From: Mesostigma viride | Taxonomy: Eukaryota > Streptophyta > Mesostigmatophyceae > Mesostigmatales > Mesostigmataceae | Reading direction: 5' to 3' | Length of the DNA: 64,000 bases | Assembly: GCA_009746045.1 (NCBI GenBank) | Contig: RPFO01000072.1 | Location: 5,729,238-5,793,237 of the forward strand | Shown: piece by piece, positions 20,965-32,796 of the stretch | Layout of the letters: every line of letters begins with the position of its first letter | Position numbering within the stretch: the stretch's first letter is position 1 | The notes under the pieces: generated by a model | The model's input: the letters and a program-made list of their open reading frames with translations, nothing else | Told to the model about the DNA's origin: nothing | The model's database searches: none | Made by a program: the position numbers and the translations under genes

Positions 20965-21125
20965 CCAAGTATGGCATTCATAGCGATTCGGGCCGCGGTG
21001 CCCACACCCCTGTAACTAGGACCTAGATAGCTTATACCATCCATTCCATCCCATGTTCCCCTCCCACTGAGGACTTATGCTCACGTGACGCAGTCACGTG
21101 TCTATTAATTAATTAATTAATTAAT
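20965..21125 (+). other. LINE-1 3' UTR and ATTA-repeat tail, copy 2
   Basis: Same as 1065-1225: TGTAA shortly after the stop, the 19 bp word tatgctcacgtgacgcagt at 21076-21094, and an (ATTA)n tail at 21104-21125. Confidence 0.75.
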
Positions 21126-24100
21126 GCCCGAACTTCCTATACGCTATGCCCGAACTTCCTATAACGCCCATCCTGCGGCAATAAGCCAGCAGGACATATG
21201 GCGTGCCCAAGATTCCGCGCAAAGGTCGCTATTGGTCTTCTGGATGTGCAGTAAGTGCGGTAAAAGTTGCGAAAAATCGCTTATAATTCCTGTAGACAGC
21301 TCTTTGCGACAGTGTTTTCCAAGCGAGTTCATCGATCTTTTGACGCCAGATACAAAAGGCATAGGGGGCCATCGTTTTTTATTAGTCGGCAATGCGGTTT
21401 CGAGATGTATGAGTCGGGCAGATGACCTCGCCACGACACGCTGGGCTCAAGCTTCGCATCTCCCGGCAACCATAAAGAAGCATGTCAGATTAAGCAAGGT
21501 GAGCAAGCTAGAGGGCCCAGAATTGTTGCTAACGCAAGGCAGCTTCTGAAGGGTAGAGAGCTGGATTAATGAGACTTTCTCAAGAGCATGGTGCAGTGGT
21601 CATTGCCACCTTGTCCAGAAATTTGCCCTTGTCTTTCTGATTTACATGTAAAGACTGTGTTGTAAAGACTGTTTTAAAGAGGGATAGGAGAACGTATCCA
21701 ACGGTGTTGCTCATTCATTACTGTGAAGAATTAGGCCCTTTTCAGTTGCTGACAACGAGATGGAAGCTGCCTCATGCAAACTACCCAGGCAATGCAAGTG
21801 TTGCAAGGTGAGGTCATGCACGGCTGATATTGCCTTCATGCGTAGTTGAGGAGGTGGCTGGCTGGGTGTGTGGCTGGCTAGGTGAGCAGGGCGTGTATGG
21901 GGGGTTGCGATGGTGCGGGCATGCGAGGGCAACTGGGCGGGCCCATGCCTGGCTGGTTTGGGTGTTGGATAGTTACCGTGTTGTTACGTACGGCACACCC
22001 CCGCCGTAAATACGCGTAAGATACTGTTCGAAAGGTCGCGCCGTAATTTCGTCAAAAATACGGCTACTTGTGCGTAATTTACGGCGCGGGCTGGTCACTA
22101 CACTTTTCCCCTAGGCCGACGGCGCGGCACAGGCGCGACGCAGGGCTTTTGCCACGTACAAGCAGCACAGCTGCTGCCGATTTGACCAAGCATGCATGCA
22201 AGCATCCTGGCCTGCACATTAAAATAATGCATTCTTGGCGCCTAAACTCATGTCTAGCAGTGTTCGGTCAGTGTGATTTGTAGCCATGGCAGGCGGGGAA
22301 CGACCAGGACCGGAGCACACTCATCATGTGCTTAGGGTTGTAAGAAAATTCACCGACCTTAATTCGGTAGAGAGGGAGGAAGCAAATCTGGAATGCAAGT
22401 AATGTGGTTAGTACTTGGGCACTCCGCAGAAAACCGTTGGGGCTACGTACACGCATCCGGGCTCATCTGGGCGGAAAGGTTAATGAGGGCATTGAGGAAT
22501 GCAAACAGGTCCGCCAAATGTGAAAGAATGTTACTTGACGGATCGTTTTAGCGACAAAAAGGATGAGCAGACTGCCAGACTTAGAAGAGGAAGCTCGGCA
22601 AGACAGTAGGGCTAGCTGGTGCGCAATGTTGGCGGCGCTGCCATCATCATGGGCCAGGCCGGAGCAGCTTAATTATGTCGAACTGTTTCGATCCGTCCCC
22701 TCTCTTTGCGTGTTTAGCCTTCAGCGTAAGCATCATTGCTTGCAGAAGGCAGAGCATATTGCATAATGATATATAGTGCTGAGATTGCCGCAGCTTGATG
22801 TAGGGGTCTACCATATCCCAGCAGCTGGATACATTCCAGGTACGTACGAAATCGTTGCCGATTGGAGCAACCCTGCCGCTGGCAAGAACTTGATGGTAGA
22901 TGCTGTGAGCTATCTGTGCAACTTCCTGCAATTCGTCAGCTGATTTCCAATGGTAATAACAAATTCATTTGTTAGACATGAACCAACTCAGGCTATAAAG
23001 GCCTAGACGGTCCCGAGCTATGGCGTGATAGCAATGTGAACCATTAAATTAATAATTGAATTGGTTGCTTCTATGCTTGAGTAAATCTTAATAGTAAGTG
23101 ATTGGGGCACGTATGAATGACGTATGAATGAGGCCGGACGTATCATACACGTATGAATGGACAGACGTATGATACTCGTGTGCCGTACGTAACAACACGG
23201 GGTAGTTAGGTGGTTCAGTGATTGGGTTGTTGAGTGCCGTTAGGTGGTTAGGTGGTTGTGTAGCTGGGTGATTGGTTGTTTGCAGCTCAGTACGGCATAT
23301 TTGCCAAACTGGATCCTGGGTCAATCTGGCTATGCTGTAAACCTGGGCCATAATGGGCCATAATTTGTGTAAGAAAGAGGCCATTTCAAGGTGTTGTGTG
23401 CCACGTACCGATGGCCGTCAGCTGTGGAAGCATGAAAAGCAAAGTGCTTAGTGCTCATACCAAGTCAGGAGCGCGTTGTGCTGCACACCTGTAGGCGCAC
23501 ACGCTTTAGGCATGGCTCCCTGCCCGTGGTTAGCCCTCCAAGACTTGTGGGAACGTCGGCAGCATGTTTTTATTGGTCACAGTATTCTCTCTGTGCTGAA
23601 CTGATTTTTCAAGGTGTAAAACCTACCAACGACCAGCAATATGGGAAATAAGAGCTGTGAGTCTGTGCCTGGAAACCCTTTGCTTTTCCTCGATGCCACC
23701 ACCGCCCATGAAAGCTAGTGCAGCTGCGCAGGTCGGCGTAGTCTAGGGGCACTATCGTCGTGCTCCTGGCTGGCCGTCTGTGGTCAGTCTGTTCTCTCCC
23801 TTGTATGTCGATCGCCTTGCCCCTGTGTGCCATGTGTCCTGCCCAGCATGCTTTTTGACGCTGTCGCCTTGTCATATCCCGACCTTTCCATACGTTCTGG
23901 CAACTTGTGTACGGTGCACATCACAGGGGCATGCAGCCGCACCCTTACCACAACGCGATCCACATCAGCGACGTCTCCGCCAGCCTGTTCCACCTGTTGA
24001 GCGAGAGCGGCGTGGGCGACCATCTGCAGAGCATCGACTGGCTGGCGGCTGTTTGTGCAGCTTTGGTCCACGACTACAAGCACCCTGGTAAGCATGCACA

Positions 24101-26546
24101 CTGGACAATTTGGTGTGGCATAGGCATCACCTTTGTAGCAACCCACGACAGACTTTGGGCATGGCGTGGCATACCCATTACAGCATGTGCTATAATATAA
24201 ACCTGACCCCGCCAGGTGGGGGTGGACCGTTGCCGCAGTAACACACAACAGCTGTGATGGCCACGTTCCTGTCTTTGTTTCGCATGGGTTTGATTGGGTG
24301 GAGCCTGCATGCATGCCTGCATGCCAGCATACCAGTATGGCAGCATGCCAGCATGCCAGCATGCCAGCATGCCAGCATGGCATTGGTGGCATTGGCGGCA
24401 GGGTGGTCAACCTCTGCAAGGGTCCTTGGAAGAAATTTTAGAAATGCCGAGGGTGCACCCACTGACATAATGGTGCCCATGTGCCATAACCCATTGTCTG
24501 GGGTAATGCGGCGGTGGATGATGCTCACGGGTGTGTTCCGGCGGAGGTGGAGAAGATGCAATGGCGCGCTCGCCACAGCAGGGCGCACCCCACATCTACA
24601 AGAGGCCCGTGGTTCATCCCGTGGTTGAGTGTGCAATACGTGCAAGTGGGGAAATGGGGTGTGGTGTGTCTAGTCGTTTCCGTGTTTGGGAATAGTCCCT
24701 TCATTTGATGGGGCTTGAGGGACTCGTTTCGGAAGCAAAGTTCACTTTCAAGCAAAGTTCAATTCGGCGATCGGTTGGAGCCCAAGCACAGGGAGTGTCG
24801 CGTTTGCGTGCCATTATATCCTAGCCTATCACTTGGAAGGCATATCCATAGCAATAGAGTACTCTTGTGTGTGATCCACTATATAGCTCGAAAAAATGAA
24901 GAGCCAAAAAGGCAAAAAGAGGATCACAGAGGGAAAAAAAATTCCCACGACAGGACCACACACGCTTTTCAAATAGGCTAAGCAATAACCTCTTCAGTGC
25001 TTTTTCAAGGATAAGCATAATCCTCTTCATGGCTTTTTCAAGGATAAGCCTAATCCTCTTCATAGCTTTTTAAAGGATAAGCTTAATCCTCTTCCAAGTG
25101 CTTGATTCTGCAAGCAGCTTGGGTATATCTCCGGCTCAGGCTGTCCGAACTGAACCCGCCAAGGGTTGTTCGCTCGTTTGAATAAAGTGGAAATGATAGG
25201 TGTGGTCCTTGACGGCACCACCACCTTCATGACAGGCAGCGCAGCCAGCCGATATTTATATTATGAAGATTGCAATGATGCTTTATGATGAAAGCAATGC
25301 CCAAACCATTCATTCCATAACATTTGACAAATTACAATGAATGCCGAGTTGTGCTGCCGCAACTGTAAGAGTAACTACATATCCTTGAGACCCATCGAAA
25401 TCACCACAGACCGACCATGACGCCACTGTGGCGCAACAGTGTTTACTTACGTCATAATCTATATCAACTGTGTGACTCTGCGCTCATGTCCCAGTTACTG
25501 GCACACTGGCCAACGACGAACCGGCCCTTTCCCGGGACTGTTCCCGGGTCAGCAGAACGTTTCTCGTCCACAATGCCAACAACATCCCAACCGGATCAAA
25601 CCATTGTCAATCTTATCAACCATCGTCATGGCAACGACATGCAACCACTCACGGGGGCTGCTCCGGGCTGTTCGAGAAGTTTAACCCCATGAAGACAACA
25701 AACTAGTTGTGAGGGAGAGAAACGAGCGAACAACGACCACCATGGCCGCTGCGCTGCTCCTAAATACCTCCAAAAATCCCGGCATCCATGCGCTGTCGCA
25801 TTTGCCAGCAAGCCGCCTGACGTGCAGTTAGACTGCCAGCAAAATGCAGAGCAAGTCTGTTCGACAACCACGTGCGAGCCAGCACACCGCACACTACGAT
25901 CTGCGTATCTAGCTTTGTCAGATGGACTGAACATCATTCCGTCTGGACAATACAAAAGATTCATAACTGCCAAATGTCACGCACCGGAATATTGCGCAAG
26001 CCACCAAGGCTTTGCGCCCCAAAGTCTTGCGCCTGAACCTAAGTCAGGTCACCTAAGACTGTCACTCTAGAAATTCAGGCCTTTCCGGCGCGGCGCTCCA
26101 CACCGGCCCAAGGAACAAAGCCTGCGGCCTACTGAATCGGAACCAACCAAACGTCGGTAACGATTCCGATTACGGCAACCGCGTAACTTCTTGAGTGCAC
26201 GGACGTAAATGATCACGGACGTGACAGGAGCACCTGCCTGCGTCTCAAGCGGGCCGGGTGACCCCATGCCTGTTTGGAACCATCCCTGGTCTGCTTATCT
26301 CAGGCTAGGCCGATGCTGCGACCCAGTGCGTGGCTTGTCCAGGTATCGGTAGACCAGGTATGATGACTTTCAAAGCATTGGGAGGACCAGATGAGGAGGC
26401 ATAAGTGCAGTGTGGTTGGCTAGAGGCTGGTATGTCTTAATCAAAGTAAAATATTGTTACGTTTAGTAAATACTTAGTTTTTCTTTCAGCAAACATTTTG
26501 ACCAACTGGCCACTCACCGAAAAGGAAGTCCTTGGTGGATGAATAA
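21126..26546. other. Spacer, copy 2
   Basis: Same content as 1226-6646: the inverted repeat, the ACGTATGAATG patch, the ATGCCAGC run at 24304-24382 and the 33 bp repeat at about 24976-25096. No gene was recognised apart from the phosphodiesterase exon. The only substitution I noticed is C at 21575 for A at 1675. Confidence 0.6.
23927..24087 (+). CDS. Orphan exon of a class I cyclic-nucleotide phosphodiesterase (copy 2)
   Basis: Identical as far as I can see to 4027-4187, with the same acceptor and donor sites. It has PYHNAIHISDV and VHDYKHPG with the catalytic and metal-binding His and Asp. Two copies of one catalytic-core exon in the same orientation, 19.9 kb apart, cannot both serve one normal phosphodiesterase. 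This points to duplication of a gene fragment or to mis-assembly. Confidence 0.8.
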
Positions 26547-27027
26547 AGTTGGTTGGAGACCCATCTAGGGTCCACATGGGTCCTCAGAGATAGAGGATCT
26601 TGTACAGATTACTACAATATACTTTATTGTAGTATTGGGCCAATGGCTGTACTTCACTGGTACTCGCCAATGGGATAACGCCACGTAGAATGTGTGGGCG
26701 TCTCCCAGGCCTCCACGTCACCGGCTGGTCAAGGGCCGGTGTAGTCCTGTCAAGAGGACTGAGCCGACTATCGGCCCATCATGTATGCGCATCTGCCTTG
26801 GTACCTCCTAGAGGATTCTAGAAGTATCTAACACGCGGCATGCACTGAACTACATGGAATGCATGTCCACGTAGGATATTCAGCAAGACTGATGAAGGTG
26901 CCAAGCGCAACAGGTTCTTATGCGCAACGAAGACGAATTATGCGACAACGATAATAACGTAAAGAAATAAAGAAGAGCCTTTGTTTTATGCATAACGCAT
27001 CAAGCAAGATACCTTTTTATTGCAACT
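26547..27027. mobile_element. Candidate solo LTR, copy 2
   Basis: Same as 6647-7127: AGTTGGTTGG start, GCAACT end, no matching target duplication. Confidence 0.35.
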
Positions 27028-27165
27028 TGTATTCATTGTCATTTCGACAACCGAGGGCAGTTTCCGTTAAAGCCTAGCCCGAGTGAGCATAGGCTTTGCC
27101 GAATTACTGTTGGCCCTGGCCCCGGTGAGCACAGGGACGACAGGACTAAATTTCGAGCCAGCGAC

Positions 27166-27620
27166 AGTTGGATGGAGACTAGGGACGACGAACAACTGCG
27201 AAAGCTGAGAGCGAATGATGATTGTATTACAATAATACAATGAGAGAGCGATGAAAGCTGAGGGCTCAGAATGGAACTGGGCAGACTCGGGTGCTGTGGC
27301 ACTCCCCAGTGCTACGCCTATATGCCTATGGCGGTGCTACCTGCAGCACACGACCAGTGGACAAGTGTACACCGCAATGCCATGCGACCACGTCACTAGC
27401 AACCAGCTAAGACTCGGCCCGTCAGGCCCGGCTACACCGGACCTGGCGGGTCGAGCTAGCACCTAGGAACAGTCTGGCACTAACCGCACATCGGTCCACA
27501 TGACACCTCAGTACCGTACACCCTGCCGTACTGTACTGAGGTGTCCCGCTCAGCCGCGGTAGGCAATACGCGGCGCGCAGGCCGGAAATCCGTGTGTCAG
27601 CCTAAGCATCTCATCTAACT
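27166..27620 (-). repeat. Copia-1b 3' LTR
   Basis: 455 bp, AGTTGGATG...CATCTAACT, preceded by GCGAC. The 3' noncoding region with the ~104 bp tandem repeat follows at 27621-28675. Confidence 0.94.
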
Positions 27621-28675
27621 CCCATTATGTTTTCCTTTCAGGTTGAAGGCTAGCGACTTCAAGCCTGACCCTGCCCAGCTAGGAGACTGACTCCAAGCTG
27701 ACTGAGGTGCTGAGCAACTGACACCCATACTGCAACATCTGGACTGAAAAAGATGGGCCCCAGAACTCGTGCAATACTTGTGATGGCATCACGTTTAGCT
27801 CAACATGCCCGGGGAGTTCCTCCTCCTCGCGAGCTCACAAGGGAGATAGCTATGCCTGTCTGCCTATCCAGGGAGTGCACCACCAGCCAAGAAAGCCAAT
27901 GTAAAAATGCCAAGGTAACCGTTTAAGAGGTTCCATGTTGTTCCATCATCATCGCCCACTCAGAGAAAGAATACCCAGCCAGGCTGGGTCAACTGAGCTC
28001 AGGTTACCTGCAACCTGAGGAGTGACAGGTTTATTGCACCCTGCACTGTCCATGTTGTACCTGCACAACATGTGAGGACCAGCCACCCCTGCCCTGCACA
28101 GAGGGGGCTGAAGTCCGAGTGACAGGTGACAGGACTATGACATCCTGGACCTGGCCACATTGCACCTGCACAACGTGGGAGACCAGCCACCCCTGCCCTG
28201 CACATGGGGACTGAAGTCCTGGTGACAGGTGACAGGAATATTTCATCCTGCACCTGTGCTGAGCACGTTGTACTAGACAACATGACAGCACCCATGCCTT
28301 ACTGCCACTGAACAGTAAGGCCAGGTGGCCCAGGATATCCACAGTGAACTGGGGTCCTGGGTAACCACCTGTCAAGGGAGCTTTGACCCTCCACTTGAAT
28401 GGGGGCACCTGAGCCACTGAGCTCAAGGCCATTCCACCAAGGCATACGCCCTAGGGAATAAAGGTGTGAGATACATCCCATGCCCACCTATGAAGGTGTG
28501 CATAACGAAATTCCATGGTGTTGAGAAAATCAAAACAGATTTTATTGGGCATAGGGCACGCAGATGTATGAAAAACAGACTCCAACCAACCCCCTGGCTG
28601 GAAGCCACAACCTACCCCTTGGACCTGCCCAAGGGGTACTGGGTGACCTAGGCGGCCCTGGTGAACAGGACCCTG

Positions 28676-31600
28676 CTAGGCGTCCCCCCTATGGGGCAGG
28701 GTTGCCTGCTTGCCATAGGGGTTCATCAAGTGGTACAACAGCTGATATTGTTCAGCTGCCTGCTGAGGCACTTTAGTGAGTGCATCAGCAGCGTTGTGTT
28801 TGTCCTCCACGTGACGGGTGGACTCCCAGTAGGTGGACTCCTGTTTCAGGACCACCCAGTCAAGATCAGTGTGGACAGCATAGGGGTTAGCAAGGAAACT
28901 GAGGACTGACTGACTGTCAGTGAGCAAGTGTGCCACCACCCCAGCATTGCTGCCTGCTTGCATCTGCAACCAAACCAGCACATGATTCAAGTACCTGGCA
29001 TGAAGCACTGCTGACACCACTGCCCTGCACTCAGCAGCATTGCTGCTGACAGCCTTGCGTCTATGCAACCGGCTGTACCATGAAATGAGAGACAAGGGTG
29101 CATCATCATTCTGCACAAAATACAAGCCTGACTCCCTTGCCTGCAACTTGGTAATCTGCCTGGACTCCATGGAACTATCCATCATAGCTTGGATGTGAAT
29201 GGTTTTGTGGAGATCCAAGGAGTGCAAGATAAGGGGAGGGCCCTCCTGGAGAGTTTTGGTGATGGCTTTGTGACCTACTTGCATCAAGACATCATCATCA
29301 ACTCTGCTAACCACAGCCAGGTGAGGTGCACACGTTGAGCACAACCACCCCAGCTTGCCTCTAATGGTAGGACAGGCTCCAGGTTTGATTTTTGTTTGCA
29401 AAACCTCCAAGCAGCTGTGCATGTAATCATTGGGAGAGTAGAGTGCACACACCCACTGGTTTTGATGCTGCTGGAGTTGTAACATTGTGCCACAAAATTT
29501 TATGGCAGTGGTGCCCAGCTCTACTTGCTTGCCAATCTCAAAATGCTGTGACACTTGTTGAATAAAATCATCCACAGCACGCCTTGGCCCAGCAATCAGC
29601 TGATCATCCCCATGCCACACAAAGGTGAGAATGCCATGAGGGTGTGGGACCACAAAGAAGCAAGGGTCTATGTCATCATATCTAGCCCCTAACTTTTCAA
29701 ACACAGCCTGAGCTGACATCCTGAAAATGCGAGGAGCTGATTGCAGCCCTTCAACACCTATGTTAGCTTTCAGGTACTGCTGAGGGATGTGTTTTGCCCA
29801 AACTCTGGGAGTGGAGACTACGTACACCTGACCATGCCACACTTGTTGTGCTATCTCAGGTGAGCCTTTCAGGAAAGCCCTTTTAATGTCTGTAGCCTTA
29901 CAGATATAGTCATCCCCATCATTGAGATGACCCACAAAGACAGACAGCAAGATTTTTAGGGATGTTTGCTGAATGCCTGGCGTGTACAACTCTGCCTCTG
30001 TCAGATCAGTGGTGCCCTTGAACTCTGTCACACAAGGTCTAGCATGAAAGATGACTGACCCATCTGCTGCTGGCTTATGTTTACACACAAACTTCAGGCG
30101 CAAGTGCTTGCACCCTGCAGGCTTTTTGTCAATAGGTGTGACAGGGGGAGTATGAGAAGGACTAAGAGGATCTGGCACTACCCATTCTTCCCTGGCCTTG
30201 TTAAAGGCCTCCACCCATTTTAGGAATCCTATGTGTGTGCGACAGTCTTGCTCTATCTGTTCATAAGAAAGAGGAGACATTTTAGCCACATCATGCTTGC
30301 CCAATCCAAATGAGTTGGGATGAAGTTTTTGGTTGTGAACCAGGTCTGCCACACAGGGTTCTTGCCCTGGGGCATACTTGGGTGTAGCAAATTTTACAGA
30401 AGCAATGTTGGTGTTAAGAAGTTTTTCAAGAGAAATTTTGAAATGATTCAGATCAACACCACCCATGTCCTGGATGGATAGTCTATCACTGGATATGAGG
30501 ACACCAGGGTAACAGAGAAAAGGATCCCCCAATAAAGCATTCCCTTTATAACCTTCCAAGACCTGAAAAGGAGTGGGGATACCAAGTATAGTCAACATGA
30601 CCTGACCTAATACCTTGAGGGATGACTGCCCTGAGAAATCAGCCACATGGTGCCAGGGTGAAGGTTCCAAAGGCAAATGGGGCACAGCCAGGGCACTGAT
30701 AATGCTGACCTGGGCTTGTGTGTCCACTGCAACCATAAATGGGCTATTGTCATTCTGCCCAACCTTCCCCACCTTAGCTGATCCTGCAGCAGTTTGAGCT
30801 TTGGCTCTATGAGCTGCTTGTAAAATGCGAACAGCGTCTGCTAGGCTGCGTTTGGAAGGTGCAGCTAGTGGCTGAGCTATGTTCACACTTGTAGAGGTGA
30901 TAGGTTGCTGATCACCTGTTTTGCCAATGTGACCCTCTGCTGCAGGGGGCCAATCCTGCAGTGACTGCCTGCAATCATCAAGGGTGACCTGGGTGTCACA
31001 GTGGGTGTGGCTCTCACACTCACCAGTGGGTGTTCCAAACAACCACTCACTGGGCAACGCTGGGATGCCAGGCAACTGTACAGGGCTGTCGGCCAACAGC
31101 TCTTCCTCCTCTGCCACGTCTGACACAGTTGGAAAATACAATTTCATCCTGTGAGGTGAACACCTGTGAATTTTTCCCGTGTCATTGTGTTTAACTAACA
31201 CTGTCCTGCCAGTGGTGTTAAACTTTAGGATGGTGGCTGGCCCATGCCAGGTACCCACCTTGCCTAGTCCCGACTCCTTGTAGAATAGGACCTGATCCCC
31301 TTCTCTGAAGGTGGGACGTGGATGCTTTGCATCCTTGACAGCTAACCTGCTAGCTGTCTGTGCTCGCTGTGCGTTGTAGAGGGCTAGTACCTCAGGTGGA
31401 TAAATGCCTGCATGCAATCCATCTGGTGTAATGACCACCCCTTGTGGGGTTTTCATGAGTGGCCTCCTGTTGAGGACTTGGCACAACCTGGTGGACCACA
31501 GAGCTCTGTCAGCATAGGACCCACTGTCAGCCAGCAGATTGCCATCTTCTTTGGCTACAAGGGTTTTAATGGACCTGATGGCCCTTTCAATAATGCCTTG

Positions 31601-32161
31601 CCTCTCATGATCTTCTAGCCCAGCCAGATCAATAGCCTCACACCCTGGTTCATTGGCAAGACATGTGAACTGCTGATCCAGTAACAATGCCTCCACAGGG
31701 TAGTACCTGGCCTGAGCAATCAAGAGAGCCCTGAGCAACTGTGTCTTGTCCATTCCAGGTAATGGTTCAATGGTTGTGTACCTTGACCATGCATCTTTAA
31801 GTGCCAAGTAAGATTGTCCTTTGATATGAAAGACATCTCCTACCACCCTGCCCTTGCTCTTAGGTGGGGTAGCTACATGCCACTTAGGGGGTTTGGGTGC
31901 ATTGAACTGACAATGCTGGCAGTGGGATCTGACCACCTGGCATGCACGTCTGAGTGCTGCCCCCCCTATTGCTGCTGCCACCACCTCTGCACTCACTTCA
32001 TGCCCATAAAGGAAATGCAACTGCAAAGCAAGCTCCTGAAAACTGATCTGAGCATCCTCTGCTGGGGACACTCTGCACACCTTGGGAACCATAGATGTGA
32101 AGGTTGGTTTAGAGACATAATCTTCTGAAACCAGCTGTAGCACCTTTCCAGAACTGCTCAC
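28676..32161 (-). CDS. Copia-1b pol: integrase, protease, RT, RNase H in one frame
   Basis: 1161 codons, uninterrupted. Integrase zinc ligands are H49, H54, C81 and C84. The catalytic residues are D108, D161 and E191, with 29 residues between the last two. An SH3-like C-terminal module (GDQVLFYKE...) follows. The retropepsin-like domain has VAVDTQAQVSIIS and ALLGDPFL, with Q in place of the triad glycine. RT has TDIKRAFLKG and HGDD, and RNase H has DSS, AECRAVVS, TDSQ and ADALTK. No second protease lies upstream of integrase. The 5' edge is a GTG made by a one-base deletion near 32189 and is not a real start. In copy 1a the frame continues upstream into gag. Confidence 0.92.
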   Translation of the reverse strand: MSSSGKVLQLVSEDYVSKPTFTSMVPKVCRVSPAEDAQISFQELALQLHFLYGHEVSAEVVAAAIGGAALRRACQVVRSHCQHCQFNAPKPPKWHVATPPKSKGRVVGDVFHIKGQSYLALKDAWSRYTTIEPLPGMDKTQLLRALLIAQARYYPVEALLLDQQFTCLANEPGCEAIDLAGLEDHERQGIIERAIRSIKTLVAKEDGNLLADSGSYADRALWSTRLCQVLNRRPLMKTPQGVVITPDGLHAGIYPPEVLALYNAQRAQTASRLAVKDAKHPRPTFREGDQVLFYKESGLGKVGTWHGPATILKFNTTGRTVLVKHNDTGKIHRCSPHRMKLYFPTVSDVAEEEELLADSPVQLPGIPALPSEWLFGTPTGECESHTHCDTQVTLDDCRQSLQDWPPAAEGHIGKTGDQQPITSTSVNIAQPLAAPSKRSLADAVRILQAAHRAKAQTAAGSAKVGKVGQNDNSPFMVAVDTQAQVSIISALAVPHLPLEPSPWHHVADFSGQSSLKVLGQVMLTILGIPTPFQVLEGYKGNALLGDPFLCYPGVLISSDRLSIQDMGGVDLNHFKISLEKLLNTNIASVKFATPKYAPGQEPCVADLVHNQKLHPNSFGLGKHDVAKMSPLSYEQIEQDCRTHIGFLKWVEAFNKAREEWVVPDPLSPSHTPPVTPIDKKPAGCKHLRLKFVCKHKPAADGSVIFHARPCVTEFKGTTDLTEAELYTPGIQQTSLKILLSVFVGHLNDGDDYICKATDIKRAFLKGSPEIAQQVWHGQVYVVSTPRVWAKHIPQQYLKANIGVEGLQSAPRIFRMSAQAVFEKLGARYDDIDPCFFVVPHPHGILTFVWHGDDQLIAGPRRAVDDFIQQVSQHFEIGKQVELGTTAIKFCGTMLQLQQHQNQWVCALYSPNDYMHSCLEVLQTKIKPGACPTIRGKLGWLCSTCAPHLAVVSRVDDDVLMQVGHKAITKTLQEGPPLILHSLDLHKTIHIQAMMDSSMESRQITKLQARESGLYFVQNDDAPLSLISWYSRLHRRKAVSSNAAECRAVVSAVLHARYLNHVLVWLQMQAGSNAGVVAHLLTDSQSVLSFLANPYAVHTDLDWVVLKQESTYWESTRHVEDKHNAADALTKVPQQAAEQYQLLYHLMNPYGKQATLPHRGDA

Positions 32162-32419
32162 TGCTCTGACAGTGGGGCATGCAGAAGAAGAGGTGAAGCA
32201 GGCACACTCAAGCCAGCATGAGAGGGAGACTCACACTTCTTGCCGTAAGGAGGCCGCTTGCAGTCCTTGGGGTCACCGTGGGGCGGCCCGTGGCACTTGT
32301 GGCACAGGACGTCCAAATGCCCCAGCTCGTCCACGTTCTTGCGGCAGGTGGGCCGCAGGTGGTACTTCATGCCACAGCGGGTGCACCGCTGAGAAGACTT
32401 GTCCTCCTTGTCCTGCTTC

Positions 32420-32481
<62 letters not shown>

Positions 32482-32796
32482 ACTGTTGTTGTTGTTGTTG
32501 CTGGAGCTGCCCCCCTTGGAGGGAGACTGCCCCTTACCCTTGCCCTTGCCCCAGCCCCTGCCCTTGCCCTTGCCCTTGCCCTTGCCCTTGCCCTTAAACA
32601 TTTGTCCCAGCAGGGACTTGACTTCTGCCATAGTGACAGGTCTCTTGCTCCTGTCTTCCCTCTCCCTATCCTCCTCCTCCCTCTCTTCCCCCCTGACCCT
32701 CTTTACAGAGGTGCCCATGGCCCCCTGGCTAAGGGGAGCCAAGGCCAGCTTGATATAATCCAATGCCTCCTTCATGTCCTCCCAGTACTTTGCCAT
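32158..32796 (-). CDS. Copia-1b gag C-terminus with basic run, poly-Asn and zinc motif
   Basis: Begins MAKYWEDMKEALDYIK, equivalent to residues inside the 10194-12923 frame. It then has an acidic/basic Arg-Glu stretch, (GK)n, a poly-Asn tract and the Cys/His zinc motif. The frame ends early because one base is missing in the AAG repeat (GCAGAAGAAGAGGTG here against GCAGAAGAAGAAGGTG in 1a). Expected role: nucleocapsid-like RNA binding. Confidence 0.82.

Larger units (their letters stand above)
15765..21125 (+). mobile_element. LINE-1, APE-type non-LTR retrotransposon
   Basis: A ~5.3 kb element with a possible 5' UTR (15765-16092), ORF1, an ATGA overlap into ORF2 (AP-like endonuclease then RT), a 3' UTR and an (ATTA)n tail. 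The exact 5' end and target duplication were not found. Copia-1a is inserted immediately upstream, or inside its 5' UTR. The thumb and C-terminal style (YGAETWTL, RRLGLAGHLART) recalls RTE- or L1-like elements, but the clade is not resolved. Two apparent frameshifts, in the CAG run of ORF1 and the C run of ORF2, keep it from being intact as written. The last 1.2 kb also appears at 1-1225. Confidence 0.88.
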